Below are positions 11,097 through 20,739 of a stretch of DNA of 64,000 nt, piece by piece (positions within the stretch are counted from its first letter, which is position 1; every line of letters begins with the position of its first letter). Position numbers and translations under genes: made by a program. The stretch covers positions 1-64,000 of the forward strand of contig WHUZ01000136.1 in assembly GCA_015179045.1 (NCBI GenBank). The letters run 5' to 3'. The notes beneath the pieces were generated by a model. That model saw only the letters and a program-made list of their open reading frames with translations, did not search any database and was not told the DNA's origin. Origin of the DNA: Kalaharituber pfeilii (taxonomy: Eukaryota; Ascomycota; Pezizomycetes; Pezizales; Pezizaceae).

Positions 11097-11378
11097 AATA
11101 GTTGTTTTTCATCTTTCATCTAGAACATTTAATGCTAATGATGGCAAGTTAGGGTTAAAAGAATTTACTTATGCCCCTACTTGAAAAGAGTACTTTATGT
11201 ATAATAAGAGAACTCCAATCCAGAACTAATTCAAGCCAACACTTTGTTATGTAGGTATCACCATGATTATATTACTATACTATTTAGTTTCCAGAGTGCA
11301 GTGTGTTCTGGTACCTAGACTCTATTTATATATTAAAATATGTCTACAGAAATGATACTAGTAAATATAATCCCTTAA

Positions 11379-11440
11379 CTATTTTTTTTTATTTCATATC
11401 ATTACTCGTATGCTGTCTCTTAAGGCTATAACGAGAGTGC
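11379..11440 (-). mobile_element. family A 3' end, decayed
   Basis: A T-run and the diverged module (ACTCGTATGCTGTCTCTTAA) mark a minus-strand LINE end. The adjoining 11440-11640 could be its 3' UTR or ORF end, but I cannot assign it. Confidence 0.65.
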
Positions 11441-12049
11441 AAAAGGCTTGCTATCTACAACTACAAACCAAATGAAGGAAATAAAAGGGCCCCTCGGTGA
11501 GAATCTCACCACCTCATCTCTCTCACCTACTCTATGACTCTGTCCCTCTCTCCCTTCCCCAGTTCCTTGATTTTCTCTATGTACTCCCTTGTGTACCCTT
11601 TCAACCTCCACAATTAACATCTCTCTAGCACGTGCGTCATCGTCCCATAGTAGTAGTGGTGGTGGTAGTAGAAGTAGTATTAGTAGTAGAAGCAGTTATT
11701 GCTACGAACATGACCATCAACCTATTACCACCCGGGACCCTTCCGCAAGTTCCTGCCGAGGTGCGTACGAGGCTAGGGTTCAAGACTACTAGTACCTTGA
11801 GAGGAAAACAATGCGGTTACGTAACTTTAGTCTTTTCTGGAGGTCTTGCCGTGACCCAATCTTGGCATTGCCCAGAGGCCCTGCGTCTGTCCCAACCCAG
11901 CGCTGCAGCGCAGCCTTCAGCTTCAACACAGTCTCAAGACGCCCAGTCACCGCAACGTCCGAGTCGCAACCTGTCCAACACGCCTGCTCCCTGCTCGACG
12001 TTAACCTGCACCTATCCCGAATGGCGGATCAGCCTGGCCGTCTCCCTAG

Positions 12050-14149
12050 CTCTCCGAGCGCCTGCAGCGCACCCGCATGCCGCTGCGCAAGCCCTCACGT
12101 GCCTCCAGGCACGGGCATGCGCTTTCCCTGCACACGTTTGGCTCCGAAGCGCCACCACCGCCACCGCCGCCCTCGGCATCCCCGCCGGCCCCGGGGCCCT
12201 CTCGATGCACGGTATCCCGGCGCGAGCGCCAACCACGCCCCCCCGCAACCGTACCGCCAAAAAAAAAGGCGCCGCCATCCTCCCCACCAAAGGACGAAAT
12301 CAGCTGTGAGTGTCCTTCCTCCCTGTTTTGAGACTACCTTGCTCCTACAATCACACCCTGCTCTGTTCTGCGCGCATCGGCTAACAGCCCCGCAAGCGTT
12401 CTGGGCGCGGCGTGAGCTACTTGTCGCTGGCCTCTTCGCCCGCCTCCGCGCCCTGCGCTTTATCCATGTGCGCGCTCCACCGGCAACCGGCAAGTCCACC
12501 CTGATGAAGCTTCTCCACCAGCACATTGCCCTCCATGATCCTGGCACTCCGATCTTTGCGGCGAGTAGCTGGTACCTTCCACTGTCAGAAGGCCCCCAAA
12601 GACGAATTTTGTCACTTGTTCCCCGATATTCCGGCCAGGCAGCGCTGGAGAACATACCTCAACCACCATGCAGGATGGGATACCGATGTCAAGAAGTACT
12701 ACCTTCTCATCGACGAGGCCCAAATGACCTACCATGACACTGTGTTTTGGAACGACTACATCAAACCCATAGACCGCAGTTCCACAACCTACGTCATCAT
12801 GTTCTCCAGCTACGGCTCTCCCGGGGCCCAACCCCCTCGAGCTTCCGCGTGCCAACCGCCAGACTCCTCTCACCATCAATCCCGAGCAGCGAATCTCGCT
12901 ACAGCCGCGCCCTAGCGAGTACGATGAAGGACTCGGTCTGTTGTTAACATACGACGAGTACTGCGACGTGGTTGCGCTCTGGAACCAGGCCCGAGAGCGC
13001 CCTCTTAACATCCACGAATCCCTCCTCAGTGGCCTGTGGCACTTTACCCAAGGCCACGCCGGCGTAGTGACGCCGTAGTCCATCTACTTCTGAACCAGGT
13101 GGCTCAGCATCATGCGCTACGTACACATGTCCAGCAAAACCGCTCCCTGACGCTGCAAGACCTCCAAAACGTGGTGTTGCAAGACCGTTTACTGTGGAAG
13201 ACCTGTGGAAACATGGAGGGCGCAACACGTGGACTGCCACCCATAGCTGCGCTACAGAACATCGCAATTGCCTCTGTCTTTCGTCATGTCATCATGAACA
13301 AATACATATTGGAACCATCGGACGATACCACAAAACTGGTCGACCAAGATGGCCTGAATACATGCTTCGAGAGGGGATGGTTGCATGCTGACCTCGCTCC
13401 AGGGATTGACCACCTCGACCTTGAGGAACCTATTACAGCTGACTCCTCACCAACCCCCAACCGCCGTATCTATGTGTTCCCGTCGCGTTTCCACGAGTGG
13501 TATGTCTCTTGCGCACTCGCGCGTCAATTACCGCCACCTCAGTCCCCCATAGCCCGGTATGGCACCCCGCTAGATCTGGCTCTCTCCGTTGTCCGGGGTT
13601 TTAGACCATCTCAGCTTCAGCCAAGCATGTCGGCCATTGGTCCTGGATCCGCCCTCCGCCCGCTCGAAGCTACGTACCGAGACGAGTGGTACCGAAGCTG
13701 CATGGCCCTCTTTCCCAGCTGCGTACAACTGACTCCCGAGTTCGGTGGGATTATTGCTGGCGCTCAAGCAACTCAAAACCGACAAGGACAAACTGAGAAC
13801 GCTGCTACTGGCGACATTGCTAGAAATGATGGCACCAGCTTCCTAGACTTCTACCTTGAGTCCTGCAAATGGGGTTTTGAGCTTGTACGGGAGGGCACTC
13901 TGCTCAATAGCCACCTTGAGAGGTTCATACCTGGGGGACGGTATTTCCCATGGATCCCTGCAGTCCTCTCGGAATGGTTGGTGATTGATTTCCGCACTAC
14001 CAGTCCGCGGCGCCCTAGGCGACGCCCTAGGCCGCAGCATCAGGGCAGCTTAGTCCATTTTTGTTTTGCCCAGGATTACCGGAAGGTGACAGTCCGAGAT
14101 GCGGAGCTGAACAAAATTGATGAATGGATATTGTTGGAAACAGCTTGAT
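12050..14149 (+). pseudogene. Crinkler-like P-loop NTPase/nuclease gene, frameshifted
   Basis: Fungal Crinkler-RHS-type proteins join a P-loop NTPase to a restriction-endonuclease-fold domain; some act as secreted effectors and some resemble transposon-encoded proteins. Visible here are a proline-rich linker (about 12130-12300), an intron from GTGAGT at 12306 to CAG at 12387 (an alternative acceptor at 12396 is also in phase), Walker A APPATGKST (about 12473-12500), Walker B YYLLIDEAQ followed by FW (about 12696-12740), and a C-terminal 13036-14148 frame of 370 codons. That frame has LDFYLESCKWGFELVREG and EWLVIDFR near its end, the expected nuclease region. Reading needs frame changes near 12575-12600, 12820 (a C/G run) and 13068, so it is broken or mis-sequenced. 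Upstream coding (from ATG 11710) is uncertain. Confidence 0.75.
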
Positions 14150-14224
14150 GTTGACCTAAGGTCATAGTCCGACATGCGGAGCTGAACCAAATTGATGAAT
14201 GGATGTTGCTTGAAACAGCTTGAC
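14085..14224 (+). repeat. tandem duplication of the Crinkler-like gene's 3' end
   Basis: About 75 bp, carrying ATGCGGAGCTGAAC and ATTGATGAATGGAT and ending at the stop codon, is repeated once immediately downstream with about 10% divergence. The copy lies after the stop, so it does not lengthen the protein. Confidence 0.85.
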
Positions 14225-14229
14225 GTTGT

Positions 14230-14500
14230 CTTTGAATGTAACATACCATATTCCATAGTCGAATTAAAACTTTTTTATATGGTATCGCGTCCTGTCCCAA
14301 GTTACTATTCTTTCATGTAGTCCACTCATGCTTAGTTGTTGCACTATTGCTCTACATGAGCTTATAAAAGAAGACGATGTGGCAGCCTACCCTATGAGGA
14401 TTAGAATAGCAATTGTGACGCTAGGTCTGTATGCTTTTGTCCCATGGCCGTTGGTTTCTAGGGTCAGATCGGGATTCCTTCAATATCAGGAGAGTATCAG
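14230..14500. other. no recognisable gene
   Basis: An 80-codon frame from 14328 runs into the transposon end at 14500 and has no recognisable motif. I see nothing else. Confidence 0.4.
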
Positions 14501-14573
14501 AACCTCTCCGGACAGGCAGATTCTGCCTGCCGCTCTCGGACCACATCAGACGATAAACTTTACGCCATGACAC

Positions 14574-15652
14574 TGTTCTGGCCTACCGACGAACATTGCG
14601 GTTCGCGAACCGGCCAGGCCCATTCGCGAATCGGCCAATTCGTCGGTGGGCTGGCTGATTCGCGAATGGGCCAGCCCACCGACGAACACTAGTTTAGTAC
14701 AAGTACCACTAGGTACCTCTACGTACTACCAGTGATTGAGTATAGAGAAACATTCTGCTACCAGCGTTAATTGATAAGCCAGTTACTGTGTGCTAACACA
14801 GCCCTATTGCCACTGACAAGTTGCCACCTACAAGTTGCCACTTGAAAGTTGCTGTCGGTGATAAGTTGCTACTTCTTACCCACATACTAGAAGATAATAC
14901 AGACAGTTTAATTAATAATTCACTACGCATCTAGACTGCTATAGTTAAGAATACCAATTTGTAATCATAACTTAATTATTGTTAACCGAAACACTAGAAG
15001 AAAATTACTAAATATGCTTCTAGTATTCTTCTTACTCTAAGCAAAATTTTGGGGTGTTATCTTCATAGGTAGAGATTTCCGGAATCCTCCGCCATTCTGG
15101 TATTATATTGTGGCAGTAACAGAGATTGCGTTGATGCCAAGAATGAAAAGTTTGGTGGTTGTATCACCAGAAACAGTAGATAATAAGAGCCCTGCAAGTG
15201 CCAAGTACCCACTTTAAGCAACCTCATCATGATAAAACTTGTCAAGACAAAATTTCATGTTCTTGTCTAGGTACCTGTTCTTCTCTTCGTTGTACATGCA
15301 TACATCAAAAGGTTAAATGTTCTTATTCTTGTAATAAAAGCAATGCTGGTCAATGTACTAACCAGGAGAATGAGAGTGAACATAGTGATGTATATAGTAC
15401 TATTGTTTGTACATAGATGACTGCATAGGGGGATAGGAGACTGTGGAAATTGCTTAGCTGGCTGTATGATAGATCATTATTGCATTAAATCATAAGCGAG
15501 TATATATATTACATATAGGTACATCGAGGTACATTCATGTTCGCCGCTGGGCCAGGTGTTCGTGGCTGGGCTGGCCCCGTGAAAAACATATGGGTTCACG
15601 AATCGGCTGGCCGGTTCGCGAACCGGAAAATGTTCGTCGGTGGGCCAGAACA
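14574..15652 (+). mobile_element. TIR transposon, TGT...ACA termini, 4-bp TSD (copy A)
   Basis: TGTTCTGGCC...GGCCAGAACA with TSD ACAC at 14570-14573 and 15653-15656. It is 1079 bp and the least interrupted copy in the window. The interior has short repeats of GTTGCCACTT type and, near 15240-15370 on the plus strand, a cysteine-rich frame (CSCLGTCSSLRCTC, then KCSYSCNKSNAGQC) resembling Tesmin/TSO1-like CXC domains that occur in some transposon proteins. No full transposase is present, so it is non-autonomous. Confidence 0.9.
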
Positions 15653-16016
15653 ACACTGTGACACAGGTACCAACATTGTGGGGTAGGTAGATCAAATGTT
15701 GGTACTTGTTACCAGCATTTAGTGATGCAAACTAGAGGCTGGGCATAGTCCGTGCGAGAGGTCAGTGACCTGGTGTGGCAATAGGGTATCTTCTCTGTTG
15801 AGAGGGCAGTTTTGTAGGGAAAACAGTAGCGTTTCTCTTGGGGGCCTGGGTAAATAGCGATGTAGCCGCAGCCTGTCAACCAACGCATGCTATTACAGCA
15901 ACAAATGCTGGTAACGAGTAGTGTTACTTACTGTACCAATACACGTTTCCATGTCACAACAAGCTTGGACCATTGTTTAAATTGCAGACAATTCCAATCA
16001 CTTTAATTCATCCTAG

Positions 16017-16190
16017 ATGGCTATTAACTACATCAACCAAACCTACAGCATCAATGTCTCAAGCTGCCGGATTGTGATCATTGCGAACGGCTGGAATATT
16101 GACCCATGGCCAAACGGCACCAGCTGGATTCTCAACTTCACATATTCTAGTGAGGTAACCTATTTTTTTTTGTCTCTACCATAGGGTTGT
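16017..16190 (+). CDS. short hypothetical ORF inside the long-TIR element
   Basis: An ATG opens 46 codons (MAINYINQTYSINVSS...) up to a possible GTAACC donor at 16155; reading through gives about 57 codons with a stop. Three N-glycosylation sequons (NQT, NVS, NGT) and one Cys are visible. A splice to the AG at 16184 would make a 30-nt intron, which is unusually short. I recognise no family. It may be captured host sequence or noise. Confidence 0.3.
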
Positions 16191-16825
16191 AGCTTCTATG
16201 CGGAACAAAATTATTTAAACAGAGCAATATCATACCAATCTTTCTAGCGAAGCATTCAAGCCTGTAAAGCGGCGTAGCTCATCCAGCAGTTTCAAAATTG
16301 TCAGGCTTTGCAGGATATCTTAAAGCTTTTACTACATACACGTGAACCTGAATTGCACACCCTCAAAATGCTCTGCACTGCAAATGAATAAGCTCTTGTC
16401 CATCTGGAGTAGTGTGCTCCAAATGTAAGATCCTACGAGCACGAGACAGCGCAAGACGAAGCCTACCAGCAGTGACCGAACTGATGAGCAAGTAATATGA
16501 CAGAGTGAGGTACTACAGGAAACTCAAAATTTCATTTTTGTTTCTTCATCTGCGCATTCATTCAGATCTATTTTTCTATTTTTCATTTTTTACTTAACTG
16601 AGTAATCATGCATTCAAACTAGTAGATCACAGCATGGGCCGACATTTGGTAGCCAGTGCCAGTGGGCACGGTACGCACTTACGTCACTAGTCCACTGTAA
16701 AACTTGTCTTGCCATATGCCTGTACCAACAATTGATCATACCTACCCCACAATGTTGGTACCTGTGTCACAGTGTCATGGCGTAAAGTTTATCGTCTGAT
16801 GAGATCCGAGAATGGCAGGCAGAAT

Positions 16826-17156
16826 TGTTGGAATGGTACATCCGTTGCATTTATGTTGCAGTTTCCTTTAATAGTAATTCACCCCGTTATCACTTGTTTC
16901 ACTTGATTATTTCATGCATATGAACCATGTCTGGCGCTTATAGTGTTTCGGTTATTATTAGCGTTGACTCACACACCTCTCGGTTGGATTATGTTTTCCT
17001 TTTCTGTCATGGTATTGAAGTCACGTTATATCTCACTTTCTGTGTATATAAGTTGGGCAATTCTGCCACTTCTTAATAGATCAGACTCAACGAGCTTGCC
17101 TTTCATTCCCTTCGTGAATACAAGCATTTACCAAAAAGACTCCGCTTATTTTGATA
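16826..17156 (+). mobile_element. solo LTR (331 bp), TSD AGAAT
   Basis: It starts TGTTGGAATGGTACATCC, contains a TATA-like GTATATAAG (about 17037) and is flanked by AGAAT at 16821-16825 and 17157-17161. The 3' end reads TTGATA rather than the usual CA, probably mutated. It interrupts the right TIR of the 14500 element, which defines its borders. TGTTGG starts are common in Copia LTRs. Confidence 0.8.
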
Positions 17157-17189
17157 AGAATCTGCCTGTCCGGAGAGGTTCCGGGTGCC

Positions 17190-17402
17190 GGGAATGGGGT
17201 GTTTCAGCTGGCGCTGGCGAACCTGAATCGCCCTCTCCTGCGCCCTCCCTCAAGTGAGGTCAAGATACTGAGGCTATTGCTGAGCGCAGGCGCGGACCCG
17301 TATGCGGTTGACCATGAGGGGGTGTCGCTATTGGTCGGGTTCAGGACGACGAACTCGAACAGGCACGCGTTGCTGGCCATGCAAGGGTGGGTAAGGCCGT
17401 GA
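17190..17402 (+). pseudogene. ankyrin-repeat protein fragment
   Basis: The frame reads FQLALANLNRPLL, then EVKILRLLLSAGADPYAVDH. LLLSAGADP-type helices followed by D-x-x-G are typical of ankyrin repeats, which mediate protein binding. The frame starts at the border of the transposon at 14500-17181 and stops at 17402, so only one or two repeats survive. The rest of the gene is not visible on the other side of the transposon. Confidence 0.6.
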
Positions 17403-17479
17403 GGACGCTGCTATTATGGACAGCTTAAATATATCCCATACAGTAGTTAAAACAATGCCACAATGTTGACCTTTGAATC

Positions 17480-17955
17480 AGGGAAATCAACAACAGAATG
17501 ACACCTTGGTCGCAAAATCAGCTCTCTATCCACCTCATCCGGTGTGATGACGGCTCAACAGCATCCACTGTTTCGCACGGGTACCGGTATCTAGAGCTGG
17601 CGGAACGAAGCCTCAAGGGCGGCCTCAATAATCAAATGTCAAGAAAAGAGTCTTCAATCGTCTTGTCTGTGCGTGTCCATATCTGTCCATGTCTGTATAT
17701 CTCCGTGTATGTCTGTCCATGTATGTCTGTATCCATCCCTTGCTGCTTGCTTTCCTGCTTCCACAGTCCTATCTACGTACAATTTATAGACCACCTTCGC
17801 CTTCCAACTGAGCCTATACATACATATCTCGCTTCTTAATCATAATTTTCTTCGCTCATCCCATGCATGTGTCATCATGTGGCCCTACCGCTGAGTACCG
17901 CTCCGGCCCGCGTATGGCCTTATTCTTTCCATCGGTACCGTGGTTACCACCACAC
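17480..17955 (+). repeat. dispersed duplicate of 36430-36840
   Basis: The two stretches share GGCTCAACAGCATCCACTGT, GGTACCGGTATCTAGAGCTG and AATTTATAGACCACCTTCGC, with a common frame reading GYRYLELAERSLKGGL. They diverge by roughly 15-20%. I do not know whether this is an old gene or a repeat; both copies end at transposon borders. Confidence 0.6.
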
Positions 17956-18597
17956 CGGAACTTCTCCGGGCAGGCACATTCTGCCTGCGGCTCTCGGACC
18001 GCATTAGGCCATAAACTATGGTTGTAAGACTAAGTCTACGTAGATCGATTGTGGGAATGTTGCACGGTCTGTCTCAATGATTGGTTGCTACTATGCATAG
18101 TATTGCATAGCTGCTGCATTTTGGACTATCTTTGTTTTTCTTTTTAATACAGTACATCATTGTTCACATACCACCCCTTCTACTATTAGCAGGGAATGGG
18201 TGGTGTGGACCGTACTATTAAAAGTAACCTTTACAGATGGGATGTCTTGGGACAGTCTGTGCAGACTGCTGTGTAAGAGGGTGCTGGAAGTCAGTTACAG
18301 TCGTGGATGCTGCACGTGCTGCGGATGCACGAGACAGGGGAAGGCGAGGCACGGTATGACAGAGAATGAATATATGTTGACCTATGAAGACTACATACAA
18401 ATGAGCATGTGGAGGGGTATATATAGATGAGAAAGTGTGAACACGAGTGAGTATATATGAATAGATCTGAACTTAGTTATGATGATAAAAATGAACTGCA
18501 GAATTCAATATGAGGTTCTGCAGAGCTCTCACTGACTGCTTCTCTTGCGGCTATTGGCACTGTCTAAGCGGTTACCATAGCAGTTTCCATTGATATT

Positions 18598-18665
18598 CTT
18601 TTTTTTTTTTTTTTTTTCCCTTTTTTTTATTAGCACTCGTATACCGCCTCATAGGCTATGGTAAG
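18598..18665 (-). mobile_element. family A 3' end, minus strand
   Basis: A T-run is followed by ACTCGTATACCGCCTCATAG, a mutated family A module. Confidence 0.7.
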
Positions 18666-18819
18666 ATTAAATACACAGGAAATAATAACAAGAAAATTTC
18701 AAAAAGGCAATTTTGGTGAAAATAAAACATAAAACATGTAGTTACCTGTAACGTTACCTCCCTACCCATCTCACCAGTTCTACTAGGTGGTCTGGTTCAT
18801 CTTCGCTTCGCTGTTTGCT

Positions 18820-19500
18820 GTCGGCCTCTTCCTTCCCAGACCTTCTGGGGGGCAAGGGGCTGAGAAGGTGGCAACACGCAATCGGCAAAGTAGAGAGCCC
18901 GGAATGCCGGTGGTGCGGAGAAGAGGTTTTTTTTTTTCTTTTTTTTTCTTTTTTTTTTTTTTTAATATCGTTACTCGCGTGCCGCCCTGTGGGCTATGGC
19001 GAGGTTATGTACATAACGATAATAAGAGATAAAATGAAATAAAATAAGTGAAAATAAAAGGCAGAGGGGATAACGGAGATGATCATTTATTCCTCCATCC
19101 ATTCCATCAGTGTTGCCGGGTCCTGATCCGGTTTGGTCTGAGTAGTGCAGCTGGCCATCGTTCTTTCCATGTCCGACATCTGTCTAAGAGGTCGTCCGTA
19201 GCTGGAGAAGAGCAGGAATCCACCACACACGTGCTCACCAGGTACAGGACATGGAAAACATAATGGCCAGGGGGGATGGCAGACCTGATCAAGCCACCCA
19301 AGTGCAAGGACAAGGACCCTCTGATGGATATATTAGACTGGGCGGGAAGAGACGGACTACTATAGGCAGGGATGACGAGGATTATTTCTTACCATTTCCT
19401 TTTACATGCATTCATTTCTTACTTATTTCTTTCCTCTCTGTACCTAATCTCGCCATAACCCCTAAGGCGGCACGCGAGTACTGATATAAAAAAAAAAAAA
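18820..19500 (+). mobile_element. family A LINE 3' end, plus strand, with nested copy
   Basis: ORF2 C-terminal codons (IGKVESPECRWCGEE) are split by a minus-strand family A insertion and resume at about 19204 (STTHVLTRYRTWK, then DPLMDILDWAG). The plus-strand module and A-run end at about 19500. C-x2-C...H-x4-C is the LINE zinc knuckle. Confidence 0.85.
18926..19203 (-). mobile_element. nested family A insertion, TSD GGAGAAGAG
   Basis: T-run, family A module, 3' UTR and a short ORF2 end (motif CRTWKERWP) on the minus strand. TSD GGAGAAGAG lies at 18917-18925 and 19204-19212. It cuts the zinc-knuckle codons of the host LINE. Confidence 0.9.
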
Positions 19501-19856
19501 AAATTATTCCCAGACCTCGCACCTGGACCACACATGTGTGCAGAGGTCTCCTCTTCCATACCAGCGATATCCGTAAATCAGCCTATTTTGGTCACTAAGC
19601 ACTACTATTATTGCGGTTATCTTCCTATTACATAGCAGGTATACTGCAGGACATTTTCAATGGTAGTGGTACATCAGTGTCAGTGACTGCGACTGCTTGA
19701 AGTCCCTAGTGATCTCAAGAGCATGATAAAAATTCTTTATGCAAACAGTCAAGACAGCCGATTTGCCATAATTATGCAATGTTTGGCAATTCGTACAGAC
19801 AGCTCTCATCTGTAAAAGGCAATACTATCTATAAAAGGTAATTATACTAGTATGGT

Positions 19857-20128
19857 CTAGGGAAAAGTGACTAGCTCAGCCGTGGTATACTTGGAGGAAG
19901 AAAGTGAAATACAGAAAGTGCTATTGGGAGGGAAATGGTTGAGGGTATCTAAGTACGAGTCATATAGGAGCAGGAGAGAGGACTCGTCTTGTTTTGGCCT
20001 GTCACCCGCATCATCATCACATACCGCGGGCTCTACTGTAACTTCCTTTTTATTTTCCTTCTTCATCTACTTAAATCGCCATAGCCTAAAAGGCGGCATG
20101 CGATAAGTGATATATATAAAAAAAAAAT
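19857..20128 (+). mobile_element. half-LINE (family A) 3' fragment
   Basis: The ORF1 C-terminal domain (TSSAVVYLEEESE, GGKWLRVSKYE) passes straight into the family A 3' UTR and poly(A) with no ORF2 sequence between. This is the junction seen in the full-length half-LINEs at 54730 and 59527. Confidence 0.8.
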
Positions 20129-20264
20129 AGTGCGGTCTAGACGAGTGTGTTACTGTCGCAGCTATGCAATAGCAGATAATTATTAAGACAGGCCGTGCGA
20201 CATTCTAACAATCGATCTACGTAGGCTTTGTTTCGTTGTCTGCGATGGCAGCGAAGTGTAGGTG

Positions 20265-20322
20265 TGCCCTGCCATGGCGAACAGCTACAAGCGGGGTCAC
20301 GTGAAAAAAAAAAAAAAAAAAA
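20265..20322 (+). mobile_element. family B mini-insertion
   Basis: CCCTGCCATGGCGAACAGCT and GGGGTCACGTGA plus an A-run, flanked by AGTGTAGGTGT on both sides. Only about 40 bp of LINE sequence was copied. Confidence 0.9.
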
Positions 20323-20370
20323 AAGTGTAGGTGTAACTTAGGTAAAAGGTAAAAAGGTTCAGCGTTGTAA

Positions 20371-20624
20371 TGTTACGGTGTCTGCGATTGCAGCGAAGTG
20401 TAGGTGTAACTTAGGACAACGCTTGGAACTTGGCCTTTGTATAGAGGCCGTGGAGGCCTCTATATATAGGCGTCCAGCGTGTCGGTTCTTTGCATTATTC
20501 TATTTAACATTTGAGTGCTAACTAACAAGCTTCTCTCTCTTCACCATCATAACTATGAATGGCGTGATTATCATGCGTCATCTCTCATCGCTTATCATTG
20601 ATACTTTGTTGGGTCACCCTGACA
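20371..20624 (+). mobile_element. LTR, TGTTACGGTG...CACCCTGACA
   Basis: 254 bp, matching the solo LTR at 46081-46333. A palindromic GGCCTCTATATATAGGC lies inside. No matching 5-bp TSD is present; LTR-like debris at 20230-20370 suggests recombination between LTRs. Confidence 0.85.
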
Positions 20625-20739
20625 GACTTAGTCTTACGACCATAGTGTCAAAGTTTATGGCCTGATGTGGTCCGAAAGCCGCAGGCAGAATGTACCTGCC
20701 CAGAGAGGTTCCGCACCTCACCAACTGTCCCATAGCGTC

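Larger units (their letters stand above)
14500..17181. mobile_element. long-TIR transposon interrupted by two younger insertions
   Basis: Inverted ends of about 155 bp begin GAACCTCTCCGGACAGGCAG and run through CGATAAACTTTACGCCATGA to ACCAACATTGTGGGGTAGGT. The left end is split by the 4-bp-TSD transposon (14574-15652) and the right end by an LTR (16826-17156). Removing both leaves an element of about 1.27 kb. I found no TSD at the outer ends. A related pair of ends bounds 17955-20722. Confidence 0.8.
17955..20722. mobile_element. long-TIR element, second family member, heavily invaded
   Basis: The left end GGAACTTCTCCGGGCAGGCA..., including GGCCATAAACTATGG and AAGACTAAGTCTACGTAG, returns inverted at about 20210-20230 and 20628-20722. 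The right end is split by an LTR insertion. The ends resemble those of the 14500 element, so the two form a family. A 76-codon frame at 18200-18430 (VLEVSYSRGCCTCCGC) has no known motif. Confidence 0.65.

Noticed and set aside
12012..13083. Minus-strand ORFs of 92-207 codons
   Set aside because: They are shadows of the Crinkler-like gene on the plus strand, whose motifs fix the coding strand.
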